DNA from: Ardenticatenaceae bacterium
GTDB taxonomy: Bacteria; Chloroflexota; Anaerolineae; Promineifilales; Promineifilaceae
Direction of reading: 5' to 3'
DNA length: 64,000 nucleotides
Assembly: GCA_020634495.1 (NCBI GenBank)
Contig: JACKBR010000017.1
Coordinates: forward strand, 28,086-92,085
The notes below the pieces were generated by a model. It made no database searches, had not been told where the DNA came from, and saw only the letters and a list, made by a program, of their open reading frames with translations. This document shows, in pieces, positions 1 to 8,415 of this stretch (positions are counted from its first letter, which is position 1; every line of letters starts with the position of its first letter). A program made the translations under genes and the position numbers.

Positions 1-331
1 TGTTATAGATACGGCCGTCGCCATTTGCTCCTCCAGACACAAACAAATAACCCGTCCGTCTATCAAAATCCAGACCCACGGCCGATGTGCCAGGCCCTTC
101 AATTACAAGTTCTCCTTCACCAGTTTGCAGGTCAGCGGCGTAGATGTCACCATTGGCCAGCGAACCGGCGTAGGCGGTGTTGCCATCGCCAACCACAATG
201 CCCTCTGGCTGGAAGCCATTGGGCAGCGGAATGACTTCTGGGAACGATTGGGCCGCAGCCGGACTGGCCACAGCCAGCGTGAGCAAGGCCAGCAGGATCA
301 AGGCAGGGACATTTCGCGTGAACTTCTTCAT
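1..331 (-). CDS. Secreted protein, N-terminal part (possible beta-propeller)
   Basis: The gene runs off the left edge, so only about 110 N-terminal residues are visible. The ATG at 331 has an AAGGAG ribosome-binding site 8 bases upstream. The product begins MKKFTRN, followed by a hydrophobic stretch and a signal peptidase site of the type ASPAAA-Q, so it should be exported. The mature part reads PLPNGFQPEGIVVGDGNTAY, then a G-x-IYAADL strand and a VGLDFD-x-RTGYLFVSGG strand. This is the spacing of SMP-30/gluconolactonase or NHL-type propeller blades. The family call is an inference from this short repeat pattern. The substrate cannot be told. Confidence 0.7.
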   Translation of the reverse strand, partial: MKKFTRNVPALILLALLTLAVASPAAAQSFPEVIPLPNGFQPEGIVVGDGNTAYAGSLANGDIYAADLQTGEGELVIEGPGTSAVGLDFDRRTGYLFVSGGANGDGRIYN

Positions 332-528
332 TGGGTCTACTCCTTCTCATTTGGTTTGTAGGCCACAACAGTGGATGGTTTATTGTGGCGCTCAGTTTTT
401 GTGGGACAGGGTTTTGAGGAAGTTTGCTAGATTGGTCACCCTGATAAGCAAACCATCTCTGCCAGTGTAAACCAAGGGTTCGCGCCTGAGCCGATTTTTT
501 AACGAATGCTCACTAAACTGTAAGATGT

Positions 529-1686
529 TCAGTGAGGGGGTTCGCTCTGGTAAATGGGCAAAAGGCGTTCGGCTAAATGGGGCCAGCTAAACTGTTCGGC
601 AATGTGGGTTTTGGCTCCGGCGGACAGTTTGGTCTGCTGTGCCGGGGTTTGCAAAATGTTGATGAGGGCGGCCGTCATGCGGGGAATGTCTCCGGTGGCA
701 AAGGTGAAACCGGTACGGCCGTTTACCACATATTCCGTCACCTGGCCCACCGCTTCAGCCACCACCGGCACGCCCGCCGCCAGCATATCGGCCAGCTTTA
801 CGGGGCATTTGGTGCGATTCAGCAGCGTATCTTCCATCAGGTAGATGCCCACCTGCGCCTGCGCCAAAAGCTCCGGCAGCGCCTCCAACTCTACCCAACC
901 AGCATCCTCGATGGCGGGCCAGATGCCCGCCGCCTTTGCCTGCTGTTGGAAATTGGCGGCGTCCGCTTCATAAAGCCCGGCCCCCACCATGAGAATGCGT
1001 AATTGCGGAACGGCCGTCACCACCCCCCGCAATATTTCCACCAGCCGCCCCGTATCAAACTCAAACAACCGGCTGTAAACCAACACCGTCGGCCGACTGC
1101 TTACTGAAAACTGTTTACTGCTCACTGAATACTGAATCCCTGGCCCATTCGGCACATAAACCACCCGCTCTGCTGGCAGCCCCATCTCCGTGGCCATTTT
1201 TTCCAAGGCGCGGCTGGCCACCGTCAGGGCATGGCAATGGCGCATCCCCCACTGCTCCTGCCAGGCAAAAAAGTGTTTTTGCAGCGGCGTGTACGGGGCA
1301 AGCTCGTTCCAGCCACCCCAGCCTTCCCAGTCGTCTGTGTCCATGATGAGGCGCAGGCGGGTGCGATGAAACTGCCACAGCCACCAGGCGACCAGCCCAC
1401 TGTACGCCTTGGGCTTGAAGCAGTGCACCACATCTGGCTGCCAGGCCAGCAGTTCGCGCACCAGCCGCCGCGAGATGCCCAGCACGCCCCCGTTTAACGG
1501 CACATAACGCAGCTCAACCCCATCCACCTGCCAGCTTTTATCCGCTTCTGCCGGGGTTTGCCAGGGCGGCATAAAAAGTTTGACGGCGTGACCTTGTTGG
1601 GCAAACGGCCGTGCCAGACCCAGCGCCCGAATAGCCATCGTTTTGTTGGGGTGCAGGCCAAACGGCCCAACCATTGCAATGCGCAT
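529..1686 (-). CDS. Glycosyltransferase, GT4-like (GT-B fold)
   Basis: The product is about 385 residues and opens with MRIAMVGPFGLHPNKTMAIRAL, the usual N-terminal nucleotide-fold strand and glycine loop of GT-B enzymes. The C-terminal half has the donor-site region: a VPNGPG strand, PTVLVYSRLFEFDTGRL, then PVKLADMLAAGVPVVAEAVG, which matches the E-x7-E/P-G-x-P-V region of GT4 enzymes. It probably moves a sugar from a nucleotide-activated donor to a lipid or polysaccharide acceptor; the acceptor is unknown. An in-frame ATG at 1734 lies inside an intergenic repeat, so 1686 is preferred. Between the two domains the residues QYSVSSKQFSVSS are encoded by a copy of a repeat (about 1095-1137) that is elsewhere intergenic. 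The acyltransferase gene lies just upstream on the same strand, which suggests envelope lipid or glycan work. Confidence 0.8.
   Translation of the reverse strand: MRIAMVGPFGLHPNKTMAIRALGLARPFAQQGHAVKLFMPPWQTPAEADKSWQVDGVELRYVPLNGGVLGISRRLVRELLAWQPDVVHCFKPKAYSGLVAWWLWQFHRTRLRLIMDTDDWEGWGGWNELAPYTPLQKHFFAWQEQWGMRHCHALTVASRALEKMATEMGLPAERVVYVPNGPGIQYSVSSKQFSVSSRPTVLVYSRLFEFDTGRLVEILRGVVTAVPQLRILMVGAGLYEADAANFQQQAKAAGIWPAIEDAGWVELEALPELLAQAQVGIYLMEDTLLNRTKCPVKLADMLAAGVPVVAEAVGQVTEYVVNGRTGFTFATGDIPRMTAALINILQTPAQQTKLSAGAKTHIAEQFSWPHLAERLLPIYQSEPPH
1095..1137. repeat. CAGTA/TTACTG-type repeat inside a coding region
   Basis: This run of ACTGxxTACTG units matches the gene-end repeats at 34085-34160 and 43684-43755. 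Here it is read in frame as SVSS-type residues between the two Rossmann domains of the glycosyltransferase. Confidence 0.6.
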
Positions 1687-1690
1687 TTGG

Positions 1691-1760
1691 GGAGAGAGTG
1701 GAGATTGGAGACTGGAGATTAAAAAATCCCGCAATCTCCAATCTCTAGTCTCCAGTCTCC
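1691..1760. repeat. Gene-end hairpin repeat (GGAGATTGGAGACT family)
   Basis: GGAGATTGGAGACTGGAGATT on one arm is followed after a short loop by its complement-like arm AATCTCCAATCTCTAGTCTCC, so the element folds into a long imperfect hairpin. Related copies lie at 23819-23891 and 52133-52177. All three are at gene boundaries. This copy separates two minus-strand genes and provides a misleading upstream ATG for the glycosyltransferase. Confidence 0.75.
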
Positions 1761-2443
1761 TTTTCTAACAAATCTGGGTTTGCACCCAGCAACGTTTCCA
1801 ATCGTGGATGTTCCGCATAAACGCCCCGGTATTTTGGCGGCAGCAGAGCGGCAATGCGGCACATCACCTCATCCGTGTGCTGCTGAAAAAACGCATCCCG
1901 ATTTTTACGCGGCATCGGTGGCACGGTAAATGGTTCGCCCACGCGAATAGTGATGTTCAGCCGCCGAAAATGGCGCAGTCGCCAATACACTTCTTTATCT
2001 TCCGTACCGAAAATTGCCATTGGGATGATGGGCACGCCTGTTTTAGCAGCCAGGTAAACAGCCCCCGGCTTGCCTGGCTGCATTTGGGCCGTGGGGCTGC
2101 GGGTGCCTTCTGGGGCAATGGCAGCAATGCCGCCTGCTTTCAGCCGCTTCTGCACCTCGCGCAAGGCCCGAAAATCGGGATTGTGCCGATCCAGCCAGAG
2201 CGCATCGAGCCTGCGCACCATCCAGCGCCAAAACCAGTATGCCTGGTATTTTTCGGCAATCATTAAAATGACGTCGTCCCGGTCAGATAACACAACGGCC
2301 AGCATAGCGTCCAGCCGTCCCAAATGATTGCTTACGGCCAGACAGCCGCCATGGGCCGGAACGCGATCCATCTCGTGCTTATCAATTTTGGCAATAATCC
2401 GCAAAATTAAGCGGCACGTAAAGCGAAGAACTTTGAGAAACAT
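1745..2443 (-). CDS. Lysophospholipid/1-acylglycerol-3-phosphate acyltransferase family protein
   Basis: PlsC-family enzymes move an acyl chain to the sn-2 position of lysophosphatidic acid or similar acceptors at the inner membrane face. The sequence shows the catalytic NHLGRLD (H-x4-D) motif near residue 40, the acceptor-binding EGTRSP motif, and a GVPIIPMAIFG strand, in family order. An N-terminal hydrophobic/basic stretch (FLKVLRFTCRLILRIIAKI) fits membrane association. The protein is about 232 residues with the ATG at 2443; an in-frame ATG at 2479 would add 12 residues. Neither start has a clear ribosome-binding site. The downstream neighbour on the same strand is a glycosyltransferase. 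Confidence 0.85.
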   Translation of the reverse strand: MFLKVLRFTCRLILRIIAKIDKHEMDRVPAHGGCLAVSNHLGRLDAMLAVVLSDRDDVILMIAEKYQAYWFWRWMVRRLDALWLDRHNPDFRALREVQKRLKAGGIAAIAPEGTRSPTAQMQPGKPGAVYLAAKTGVPIIPMAIFGTEDKEVYWRLRHFRRLNITIRVGEPFTVPPMPRKNRDAFFQQHTDEVMCRIAALLPPKYRGVYAEHPRLETLLGANPDLLEKETGD

Positions 2444-2633
2444 GATTAAGAGCCTGTTTGCATGTGGGCAAGGTAGCAAGTTGCAAAGCTGTACAGGCCA
2501 CTGGCGACTTGCTGCTTCTTACCCGTGCTTGTCGTTATGAAATTATATAACCTCGTTGTTTTGGCACAACTTGAACCATGGCAAAATAAGGCAAGGCAGG
2601 TAAACTACAGAAACTTTGAAGGGCAGCACAGGC

Positions 2634-4145
2634 ATGAAAACCCATTTTGATTACATTGTGGTAGGTGGCGGCACGGCAGGGGCAGTGGTGGCGGCGCGGC
2701 TGGCGGAACAGCCGGGCGTGCGCATTGCTTTGTTTGAGGCTGGCCCCAGCGACGAGGGAAACGAAGCCATTCTGACGCTGCGGAATTGGCCAAATTTGCT
2801 GCAAACTGAGCTGGATTTTGATTATCGCATTGAGCCACAGGCGCGGGGCAACGGCCGTATTCGCCATGCCCGTGGCAAAATGCTGGGTGGTTGCAGTTCG
2901 CACAACTCCTGCATCGCTTTTTGGCCGCCAGATGAGGATTTACGCATTTGGGAAGCTGCTGGGGCAACCGGCTGGGGGCCAGAGGCCGTACGGCCGTATC
3001 TCCACCGCGTCCGTGAAAAAGTGAGCCTGGAATTCCCGCCGCCCAACAACGATTTGGGCTGCGCGTTTTTAGAAGCCGCCCAGCAGGCCCATTTCCCCGT
3101 GCGTAATTTTGCTAAAGACCCACACAGCGCCGGAGTGGGCTGGTTTATGCTCAACAAAAAAGGGGGCATTCGCCAATCCAGCTCGGTGGCTTATTTGCAC
3201 CCGCTGGCGCAATGGGACGGCCGTATCCAATTCTTCACCAACTGTTTTGTGAGCCAGATTTTGCTAAACGGCCGTTGCGCCATTGGCGTGCAAACCGCAG
3301 ACGGCCCCATTTTTGCCGAGCGAGAAATCATTTTGTGCTGCGGCGCGTTTGATACGCCCAAGCTGCTGCTGCTTTCCGGCATCGGCCCCGCCGAGCATTT
3401 ACGTGAAGTGGGTGTGCCGGTACAGCACCATCTGCCCGGCGTGGGCGAAAATTTACTCGATCACCCCGAAGGTGTCATCAACTGGGAAGCGTCCCGACCC
3501 GTGCCCCAAGAAACAACCCAGTTGTGGGAGTTGGGGCTGTTTGCCCACACGCAGCCTGGCCTGGACGCGCCCGATCTCATGTTCCATTTTGGCACGGAGC
3601 CGTTCGACATCAACACCGTGCCCGCAGGCTACCCTACGACCAGCAATGGCTTTGCCCTGACGCCCAACGTGGCCCGCGCCAAAAGCCAGGGCACGGTGCG
3701 CCTGCGTTCGGCTAACCCGGCTGACCCGCCGCGTATCGATTTCCGCTACTTCACCGACCCGGCGGGGCACGATGAGCGGGTGATGGTGGCGGGCATCAGG
3801 CTGGCGCGCGAACTGGCCAAGCAGCCTGCGCTAAAGCCGTGGATCAAGCAAGAATTGTCGCCAGGGCCAGAGGTGCAGTCCGACGAAGCGATCTCGGAAT
3901 ACGTGCGGCGCACGGCCAACACGGTGTACCATCCGGCTGGCACGTGCAAAATGGGGGCGGTTGGGGATGAAACGGCCGTTGTCGATCCCCAACTTCGCCT
4001 GCATGGCCTGGAAAATATCCGCATTGCCGATGCTTCCATTTTCCCCACCATGATTGGCGTGAACCCAAATTTGACCTGTTTTGTGATTGGGGAACGGTGT
4101 GCAGATTTTGCCAGTGAAAAGTGGGAAGTGAAAAGTGAAAAGTGA
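2634..4145 (+). CDS. GMC-family oxidoreductase, choline-dehydrogenase-like
   Basis: This is an FAD-dependent alcohol oxidase/dehydrogenase of about 503 residues. The N-terminus has the dinucleotide-binding motif VVGGGTAGAVVAARL, followed by the GMC signature ARGKMLGGCSSHN. The second GMC signature (GAFDTPKLLLLSGIGP) is in the middle. The C-terminus carries the catalytic His in HPAGTCKMG and the second active-site residue in GVNPN. Family members include choline dehydrogenase (BetA). The next two genes encode a ProV/ProW-type betaine transporter, so oxidation of choline to betaine aldehyde is a reasonable inference but not proven. The last residues (VKSEK) and the stop codon come from an AGTGAAAAGT repeat. 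That repeat also supplies the start of the next gene, with an 11-base overlap. Confidence 0.88.
   Translation: MKTHFDYIVVGGGTAGAVVAARLAEQPGVRIALFEAGPSDEGNEAILTLRNWPNLLQTELDFDYRIEPQARGNGRIRHARGKMLGGCSSHNSCIAFWPPDEDLRIWEAAGATGWGPEAVRPYLHRVREKVSLEFPPPNNDLGCAFLEAAQQAHFPVRNFAKDPHSAGVGWFMLNKKGGIRQSSSVAYLHPLAQWDGRIQFFTNCFVSQILLNGRCAIGVQTADGPIFAEREIILCCGAFDTPKLLLLSGIGPAEHLREVGVPVQHHLPGVGENLLDHPEGVINWEASRPVPQETTQLWELGLFAHTQPGLDAPDLMFHFGTEPFDINTVPAGYPTTSNGFALTPNVARAKSQGTVRLRSANPADPPRIDFRYFTDPAGHDERVMVAGIRLARELAKQPALKPWIKQELSPGPEVQSDEAISEYVRRTANTVYHPAGTCKMGAVGDETAVVDPQLRLHGLENIRIADASIFPTMIGVNPNLTCFVIGERCADFASEKWEVKSEK
4117..4145. repeat. AGTGAAAAGT tandem repeat spanning a gene junction
   Basis: About four degenerate copies of AGTGAAAAGT. 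They encode the C-terminal tail and stop of the GMC oxidoreductase and, in another frame, the first codons of proV. The same unit occurs around 7365-7400, 7575-7597 and 32921-33000. Confidence 0.7.
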
Positions 4146-5169
4146 GTCACAATTTACCATCTCTTGCCATAAGGTTTGGAAGATTTTTGGGCCAAATCCT
4201 GGGGGGATACGGCCGTTAATCGACCAGGGCCTCACGCGCAATGAAATTTTGACCCAAACAGGCCACGTCATTGCCGTGCGAGACGTTTCGTTTGATGTGC
4301 GTCCGGGGGAAATCTTTGTGGTGATGGGGCTGTCTGGCAGCGGCAAATCGACGCTCATCCGCTGCCTCTCGCGGCTCATTGAACCCACTGCGGGCGAGAT
4401 TGTGGTGGATGGCCAAAATATCGTCGGCTTTGATACCGAGCAGCTGCGTGCGCTGCGCCGCCACAAAATGAGCATGGTGTTCCAGCGGTTTGGCCTGTTC
4501 CCCCACCGCACCATTTTAGAAAATGTAAGCTATGGCCTGGAAGTGCAGGGCATCAAAAAAGCTGAACGGCACAGCCAGGCCCAGCAGGTGCTGGAAATGG
4601 TTGGTCTGAAGGGCTGGGAGCAGTACTATCCGCACGAACTCAGCGGTGGGATGCAGCAGCGGGTGGGGCTGGCCCGCGCCCTGGCCGTCGATCCGGAAAT
4701 CTTGCTGTGCGACGAGCCGTTCAGCGCGCTCGATCCGCTCATCCGGCGGGAGATGCAGGATGAGCTGCTGCGGCTGCAAAAAACGCTCAATAAAACCCTG
4801 GTTTTTATCACCCACGACTTTTTGGAGGCGCTCAAGCTGGGGCATCACATTGCCATCATGAAGGATGGGGAGATTGTGCAGTTGGGCAAACCAGAGGAGA
4901 TTGTGGCCCATCCGATCAATGATTATGTGCGCGAATTTACCCGCGACGTGCCGCGCATAAAAATTTTAACAGCCCGCACCATCATGCGGGTGGCGGTTGC
5001 CGATCCAGACGGGGAGCATGTTTCCGTTCATGCAGACACCAATTTGGAGGCGCTCATTGGGCTAACGGCCGTTTCTGATGACCCGCTTGTGGTGCTGGAT
5101 GATGATAACTGTGTGATTGGCATGGTGGACCGCACGGCCGTTTTGCAGGCGCTTACGGAAGGCAATTAA
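4135..5169 (+). CDS. proV: Glycine betaine/proline ABC transporter ATP-binding protein
   Basis: ATPase subunit of an osmoprotectant (ProU/OpuA-type) importer, 344 residues. Residues near the N-terminus (KVWKIFGPNP) match the ProV/OpuAA start. Walker A is GLSGSGKST, the signature is LSGGMQQR, Walker B is ILLCDEPFSALDP, and the H-loop is FITHD. After the ATPase domain (about residue 250) comes a regulatory CBS-like region ending VVLDDDNCVIGMVDRTAVLQAL. In this family that region senses ionic strength or nucleotide. The first codons lie in an AGTGAAAAGT repeat overlapping the previous gene, so the exact start is uncertain. The permease follows 142 bases downstream, after an intergenic repeat. 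Confidence 0.92.
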   Translation: MKSESQFTISCHKVWKIFGPNPGGIRPLIDQGLTRNEILTQTGHVIAVRDVSFDVRPGEIFVVMGLSGSGKSTLIRCLSRLIEPTAGEIVVDGQNIVGFDTEQLRALRRHKMSMVFQRFGLFPHRTILENVSYGLEVQGIKKAERHSQAQQVLEMVGLKGWEQYYPHELSGGMQQRVGLARALAVDPEILLCDEPFSALDPLIRREMQDELLRLQKTLNKTLVFITHDFLEALKLGHHIAIMKDGEIVQLGKPEEIVAHPINDYVREFTRDVPRIKILTARTIMRVAVADPDGEHVSVHADTNLEALIGLTAVSDDPLVVLDDDNCVIGMVDRTAVLQALTEGN

Positions 5170-5199
5170 GGTCAGATGATTTCAAACTGTTTTTTAGGA

Positions 5200-5295
5200 A
5201 CACAGAGTTACGCAGAGGTGGCACAGAGTTACACAGAGAAAAGAAAAAAACTCTGTGAAACTCTGCGGCTTCTCCGTGCCCCTCTGTGTTCCGCT
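5200..5295. repeat. CACAGAGTTA hairpin repeat between proV and proW
   Basis: Two runs of CACAGAGTTA(C/G)(A/G)CAGAG on the left are answered by CTCTGTGAAACTCTG...CCTCTGTG on the right, so the element can fold back on itself. It is the best copy of a family also seen at 11113-11222, 11598-11682, 13034-13112, 18390-18464 and 45220-45292. It creates an open frame upstream of the true proW start. Confidence 0.75.
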
Positions 5296-5311
5296 TTTTT
5301 TGAGGGTCATT

Positions 5312-7387
5312 ATGCGGGTTGATGGACGATTGGGGAAAATAGGGAAACGGCCGTATCTCATCCTCGGTCTCGTGCTGCTGGCCGCTATTTTGCTGATCCA
5401 TCATTGGGTTTTTAATCTCAACCTTTTTCCGCAAGCCTGGGACGTGCATTTGCGCGATCCGCTGGATGCCTTTAAGCAATGGTCGATTCGCAACCAAACC
5501 ACCCACCCCATTTTCCTTTACTTTTTTGCGCCAATCAGCAACGGTCTGGACGTGGTGCTGCGCCGCGTGGAAACGTTCTTGCTCTGGCTGCCCTGGCCTG
5601 TGCTGCTGGCCACCGTTTTTTTGCTGGGGCAAAAGGCAGCCAATTTGCGACTGGCGCTGCTCACCAGCTTTTGCCTGCTTTTTATGGGGCTGGTGGGGCT
5701 GTGGGACGAAAGTATGCAAACGCTGGCGCTCATGGCCGTTTCTGTCCTTCTTTCCCTGCTGATTGGCATTCCTATGGGCATTTGGGCAGCAAGAAATCAA
5801 AAAGTGGAGCGGGGCATACGGCCGTTCCTCGACGCCATGCAAACGATGCCCGCCTTTGTTTATTTGCTGCCAATGGTGCTCTTTTTTGGCTTTGCCCGCG
5901 TGCCCAGCGCCATTGCCACCATCATCTACGCCCTGCCGCCCGCCATCCGGCTGACAACGCTAGGCATTCGTGAAGTGCCGGTAGAAACGGTGGAAGCGGC
6001 CCGCGCTTTTGGGGCCACACCGCGCCAAATTTTGCTTAAAGTGCAGCTGCCGTTGGCGCTGCCCACCATCATGGCTGGGGTGAACCAGACCATCATGATG
6101 GCCCTGGGCATTGTGGTCATTGCTGCGTTAATTGGCGCGGGTGGTTTGGGCAAGGTGGTGTTGGATGCTTTACGCGGCCTTAAGGTGGGGCTGGCGCTGG
6201 AGGCGGGGCTGGCCATTGTTTTCCTGGCGGTGCTGCTGGACCGCTTAAGCGAAGCGTTTTCTGAGCGGAACCGCACCGGGGCAATGGTGGCCAACGGCCG
6301 TCTCTTCCCCAAAAATTGGCACAAAAATAAACTGGTTGCCTGGCTAGAAGCTGGTTTGGATTGGCTGTACATTGGCAGCGGCCGTTTGTTGGCACGATTG
6401 GCTAATTTCAGCGGATCGGCGTTTGTGACGCGACATGCTTATTGGCTAAGCAGCCTGCTGTTTTTGGGGCTGCTGCTTTGGCTGGGGCGCACGCTGGGCT
6501 GGACAACTTTTCCAGAAAATTGGCGGCTTGGCCTGCAAACTCCGGTGGATACGGCCGTTCTTTGGCTGCGCGATAATTTATTTGAACAGCAGGTGGGGCC
6601 ATTTTTGTTGGGCACACGGCCGTTGAGCAACTTCATCATCATTCGGCTGCTCGATCCGCTGGACAGGCTGCTGCAAGAGCAGCTTTCCTGGCCGGTGATT
6701 GTGCTGGGCGTGGGGCTGTTGGGTTATTGGGTGTCTGGCTGGCGGCTGGCTTTGGGCGGAACGGCCGTCCTGTTTGCAGTTGGCCTGCTGGGCATGTGGC
6801 AGCTGGCAATGGTAACGTTGAGCCAGGTTATCGTCGCCGTTTTCTTTTCGCTGGTGATTGCTCTGCCTGTAGGCATCTGGGCGGCGCGGAACGATACGGT
6901 TGCGGCCGTTTTGCGCCCCATCCTCGACTTTTTGCAAACCATCCCCACCTTTGTCTATCTGGTGCCGGTGGTCATGCTGTTTAACGTGGGGCGCGTGCCG
7001 GGAATCATGGCTTCCGTGCTGTACGCGCTGCCGCCCGCCATCCGCCTGACCAATTTAGGCATTCGCCAGGCCAGCCCAGAGGCGGTGGAAGCTGCCCAGG
7101 CGTTTGGCTCTACCTCACGCCAGCTTTTGCTCAAAGTGCAGCTGCCGCTGGCGCTGCCTTCCATCATGACCGGCATTAACCAAACGGTGATGATGGTGCT
7201 GGCAATGGTGGTCATTGCGGGCATGGTTGGCGGGGCCGGGCTTGGGCTGGAGGCGGTTAACGGCCTGGCGCGTAACCAGTTAGGCCAGGGCATCGAAGCG
7301 GGGTTAGCCATTGTGATTTTGGCGGTGGTGATTGATCGATTGTTATTGGCCGGAGCAGCGCGAACGACAGTAAAAAGTGAAAAGTAA
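5312..7387 (+). CDS. proW: Glycine betaine ABC transporter permease with two fused permease domains
   Basis: Membrane subunit of the betaine importer, about 691 residues, roughly twice the usual ProW/OpuAB length. Two BPD_transp_1 domains are visible. Each contains an ARNxKVERGIRPFLDAMQT-like segment, a YALPPAIRLT motif and an EAA loop (EAARAFGATPRQILLKVQLP and EAAQAFGSTSRQLLLKVQLP). The two copies are clearly homologous, so the protein could form the whole transmembrane dimer alone. The start at 5312 follows TGAGGG and avoids the repeat-derived frame from 5255. The C-terminal VKSEK and the stop codon again come from the AGTGAAAAGT repeat. ProV lies upstream and the binding protein ProX 2 kb further on the opposite strand. 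Confidence 0.9.
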   Translation: MRVDGRLGKIGKRPYLILGLVLLAAILLIHHWVFNLNLFPQAWDVHLRDPLDAFKQWSIRNQTTHPIFLYFFAPISNGLDVVLRRVETFLLWLPWPVLLATVFLLGQKAANLRLALLTSFCLLFMGLVGLWDESMQTLALMAVSVLLSLLIGIPMGIWAARNQKVERGIRPFLDAMQTMPAFVYLLPMVLFFGFARVPSAIATIIYALPPAIRLTTLGIREVPVETVEAARAFGATPRQILLKVQLPLALPTIMAGVNQTIMMALGIVVIAALIGAGGLGKVVLDALRGLKVGLALEAGLAIVFLAVLLDRLSEAFSERNRTGAMVANGRLFPKNWHKNKLVAWLEAGLDWLYIGSGRLLARLANFSGSAFVTRHAYWLSSLLFLGLLLWLGRTLGWTTFPENWRLGLQTPVDTAVLWLRDNLFEQQVGPFLLGTRPLSNFIIIRLLDPLDRLLQEQLSWPVIVLGVGLLGYWVSGWRLALGGTAVLFAVGLLGMWQLAMVTLSQVIVAVFFSLVIALPVGIWAARNDTVAAVLRPILDFLQTIPTFVYLVPVVMLFNVGRVPGIMASVLYALPPAIRLTNLGIRQASPEAVEAAQAFGSTSRQLLLKVQLPLALPSIMTGINQTVMMVLAMVVIAGMVGGAGLGLEAVNGLARNQLGQGIEAGLAIVILAVVIDRLLLAGAARTTVKSEK

Positions 7388-7597
7388 GAAGTGAACTAGC
7401 TATCACTTTGGATCCGCCCAGCCGTAAACGGACTGGGCTAGTATATGAAAGCCTCTTCGAGGCTCATTTCAGCCCTGAAAGGGCTTCCACAAACTAGCCG
7501 GGGGCTTCAGCCCCCTGCGGATGGCCGCCACGTGCGAATCTCGGCGAATCAGCAAAGTGATATGTAGCTAGATCACTTTTCACTCACTCACTCACTG
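7370..7597. repeat. Nested palindromic element (cloverleaf-like, copy 1)
   Basis: The core at 7412-7523 is closed by ATCCGC/GCGGAT and contains hairpins CCCAG...CTGGG, AAGCCTC-TTC-GAGGCT, AGCCCT-GAA-AGGGCT and GGGGGCT-TC-AGCCCCC. Complementary GGCTAGT/ACTAGCC lie inside. Outside the core, ATCACTTTG pairs with CAAAGTGAT, and AGTGAAAAGT units pair with ACTTTTCACT. A second copy lies at 32811-32917. It separates convergent proW and modB. It looks like a mobile palindrome or a structured RNA; no coding potential is seen. Confidence 0.8.
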
Positions 7598-8409
7598 GTC
7601 ATTTCAGAATCCAATCCCGTTAGCCAGCGGGTGAGGGCAAAGGCAACGATGGCCAGGCCCAACAAAATGATCGCGGTAATGAAGGTGATGCGTAAATCGC
7701 GCTCCAGCGAGGCGTAGACGAGCAGCGGCATGGTTTGGGTGCGGCCTTGCAGGTTCCCGGCAAACAAAATAGTCGCCCCAAACTCCCCCAAAGCCCGTGC
7801 CCAGCTGAGGATTATACCGGCCAGGAGTCCATTGCGGCTAAGCGGCAGCATGATATGCCAGAAAATTTGCCAGCGGTTGGCCCCATCCACCGCTGCGGCG
7901 TCTTCATAAACGCGGGGCAGCGCGGCAAACCGGCTTTGGGCGGCGCGAATGTAAAAGGGGGAAGCGACAAATACCTGGGCCAGGACAACGGCCGTTCCCG
8001 AAAATGTAATCGTAATGCCCAGTTCGGCCAGCGGCAGGCCAATCAGCCCGCGCCGGCCAAAGACGGCCAGCAGTCCTAATCCAGCCACCACAGGCGGCAT
8101 CACGATGGGCAATTCTATGAAAATGGCCAGCAGCCGCTTAAAGCGCAGCGGGTAGCGTGCCAGCAGGTAAGCCAACGGCGTCCCCAAAAAGATGATGAGC
8201 AGCACGCTCATTGCCGTGGTGGAAAAGCTGATGAGGATGGCGCTGGCGATGCTGCTTTGGTCTAACACGGCCGTTCCCGGCAGCGTGAGCGCCCGCCACA
8301 CCAACCCAATCAGAGGGATAATGAGGAAAAATGTCATGGTAGCGGCCAAAACGGCCGTAAGACGTTCAATCCAAATGGACGAGACAGCAAATCTGGCAGA
8401 TCGGGACAT
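7588..8409 (-). CDS. modB: Molybdate ABC transporter permease
   Basis: Integral membrane subunit of a molybdate/tungstate importer, 273 residues. It has five to six hydrophobic segments, beginning with AVLAATMTFFLIIPLIGLVW. The EAA-type loop reads YEDAAAVDGANRWQIFWHIMLPLS, and the ModB-typical MPPVVAGLGLL and ARALGEFGATILFAGN are both present. The gene starts 6 bases after modA stops, so the two are cotranscribed. No modC ATPase gene is in the window, which is unusual for a mod operon. The transporter must borrow an ATPase from elsewhere. Confidence 0.93.
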   Translation of the reverse strand: MSRSARFAVSSIWIERLTAVLAATMTFFLIIPLIGLVWRALTLPGTAVLDQSSIASAILISFSTTAMSVLLIIFLGTPLAYLLARYPLRFKRLLAIFIELPIVMPPVVAGLGLLAVFGRRGLIGLPLAELGITITFSGTAVVLAQVFVASPFYIRAAQSRFAALPRVYEDAAAVDGANRWQIFWHIMLPLSRNGLLAGIILSWARALGEFGATILFAGNLQGRTQTMPLLVYASLERDLRITFITAIILLGLAIVAFALTRWLTGLDSEMTSE

Positions 8410-8415
8410 AAACGA

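Noticed and set aside
1686..1734. Earlier start for the glycosyltransferase
   Set aside because: The added 16 residues come from the GGAGATTGG repeat, and the GT-B fold begins at 1686.
2535..2967. Minus-strand ORFs opposite the GMC gene
   Set aside because: Composition and codon use follow the opposite-strand GMC gene; no ribosome-binding site or domain supports them.
5255..5312. Earlier start for proW
   Set aside because: The added residues come from an intergenic repeat; the ATG at 5312 has a proper ribosome-binding site.
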